A stretch of DNA of 5,579 nucleotides from Bdellovibrio sp. (GTDB taxonomy: Bacteria; Bdellovibrionota; Bdellovibrionia; Bdellovibrionales; UBA1609). Positions 5,320 through 5,579 of this stretch are shown in pieces. Both the position numbers and the translations under genes were made by a program. The stretch lies in assembly GCA_003694355.1 (NCBI GenBank), contig RFKI01000041.1, forward strand, positions 1 through 5,579. Reading direction: 5' to 3'. The notes beneath the pieces are model-generated. The model worked only from the letters and a program-made list of their open reading frames with translations. It did no database searches and had not been told where the DNA came from. Numbering within the stretch: position 1 is the stretch's first letter; every line of letters begins with the position of its first letter.

Positions 5320-5579
5320 CGATAAATTTTAATTTCGAAAGCTCATCGGTTATACAAATAGTCATTTTAAAAATTCTTTTTAAAAAGTTCTGGCTTAACA
5401 AAATCTCAAAGAGAGAAATCTTATGTTACGCAACGATGATTGCCCGATGATCGTGTTGAAGACTCCTGAAATAAAAAATTAACAACCCCCCAAGGAGCTT
5501 TAAAAAATCAATGGTTTAAAGTGCTTATATGAGAATGAGAAAACAAAATAAGTCTCTTTTTTTTAAAAAAAAACACCCC
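5320..5579. other. Upstream region of the helicase gene, no convincing gene
   Basis: This very AT-rich stretch must hold the helicase promoter. The best -10-like word on the minus strand is TATAAC (5354-5349), about 30 bases before the ATG, but I see no good -35 at 17 bases. Another candidate -35 is TTGAGA (5410-5405), without a good -10. CTTTTTAAAAAG at 5376-5387 is a perfect 12-bp palindrome. CGATGAT occurs twice (5434-5440 and 5445-5451), 11 bases apart. Two small plus-strand reading frames, at 5423-5482 and from 5529 to the edge, lack supporting signals. Confidence 0.5.

Noticed and set aside
5423..5482. 19-codon plus-strand reading frame beginning with ATG
   Set aside because: Only a purine-rich stretch precedes it, it has no clear promoter, and the product has no recognisable feature. 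A leader peptide cannot be excluded but is unsupported.
5551..5574. T8A9 run near the right edge as a terminator
   Set aside because: There is no GC-containing stem before the T run, and a T/A run alone is self-complementary by composition.
5529..5579. Open plus-strand frame starting ATGAGAATGAGA and running off the right edge
   Set aside because: It could be the start of a following gene, but it has only 17 codons, no good ribosome site and ends in homopolymer runs. More sequence to the right would decide.

Overview
The window is AT-rich, roughly 38% GC by eye, with strong Shine-Dalgarno sites and one Sec-type signal peptide. That suggests a low-GC, probably Gram-negative bacterium. The lineage cannot be fixed from this sequence; a Bdellovibrio-like or other environmental proteobacterium would fit, but this is a guess. 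There are no rRNA or tRNA genes, no CRISPR array, and no transposase or insertion-sequence ends.

Layout: (1) 2-484, plus strand, is the C-terminal 160 codons of an HNH endonuclease cut by the left edge. (2) 491-1421, minus strand, is a two-gene operon: a small XRE-type DNA-binding protein, then a secreted basic protein of unknown function. Their 8-bp overlap indicates translational coupling. This operon converges on the HNH gene with only six bases between stop codons. (3) 1422-1648 is a divergent intergenic region with a good sigma70-like promoter for the minus-strand operon and several repeats that could be operators. (4) 1649-2002, plus strand, is a second, unrelated XRE regulator with a GTG start and a small hairpin around its ribosome binding site. 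(5) 2003-2118 is a convergent intergenic region with a short hairpin. (6) 2119-5319, minus strand, is a 1066-residue UvrD-family helicase fused to a RecB-family nuclease domain with a four-cysteine iron-sulfur signature. This is the architecture of AdnA/AdnB. (7) 5320-5579 is the upstream region of the helicase gene and holds no convincing gene.

How the genes relate: the helicase-nuclease is a self-sufficient DNA end-processing enzyme by domain content, suited to double-strand-break repair and/or destruction of foreign DNA. The two XRE proteins flank a shared control region and may regulate each other. One of them is tied by overlap to an exported protein. An HNH nuclease, two XRE regulators and a helicase-nuclease side by side resemble accessory or defence-type content, but the genes lie in at least three transcription units. 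Nothing in the sequence proves that they form one system.
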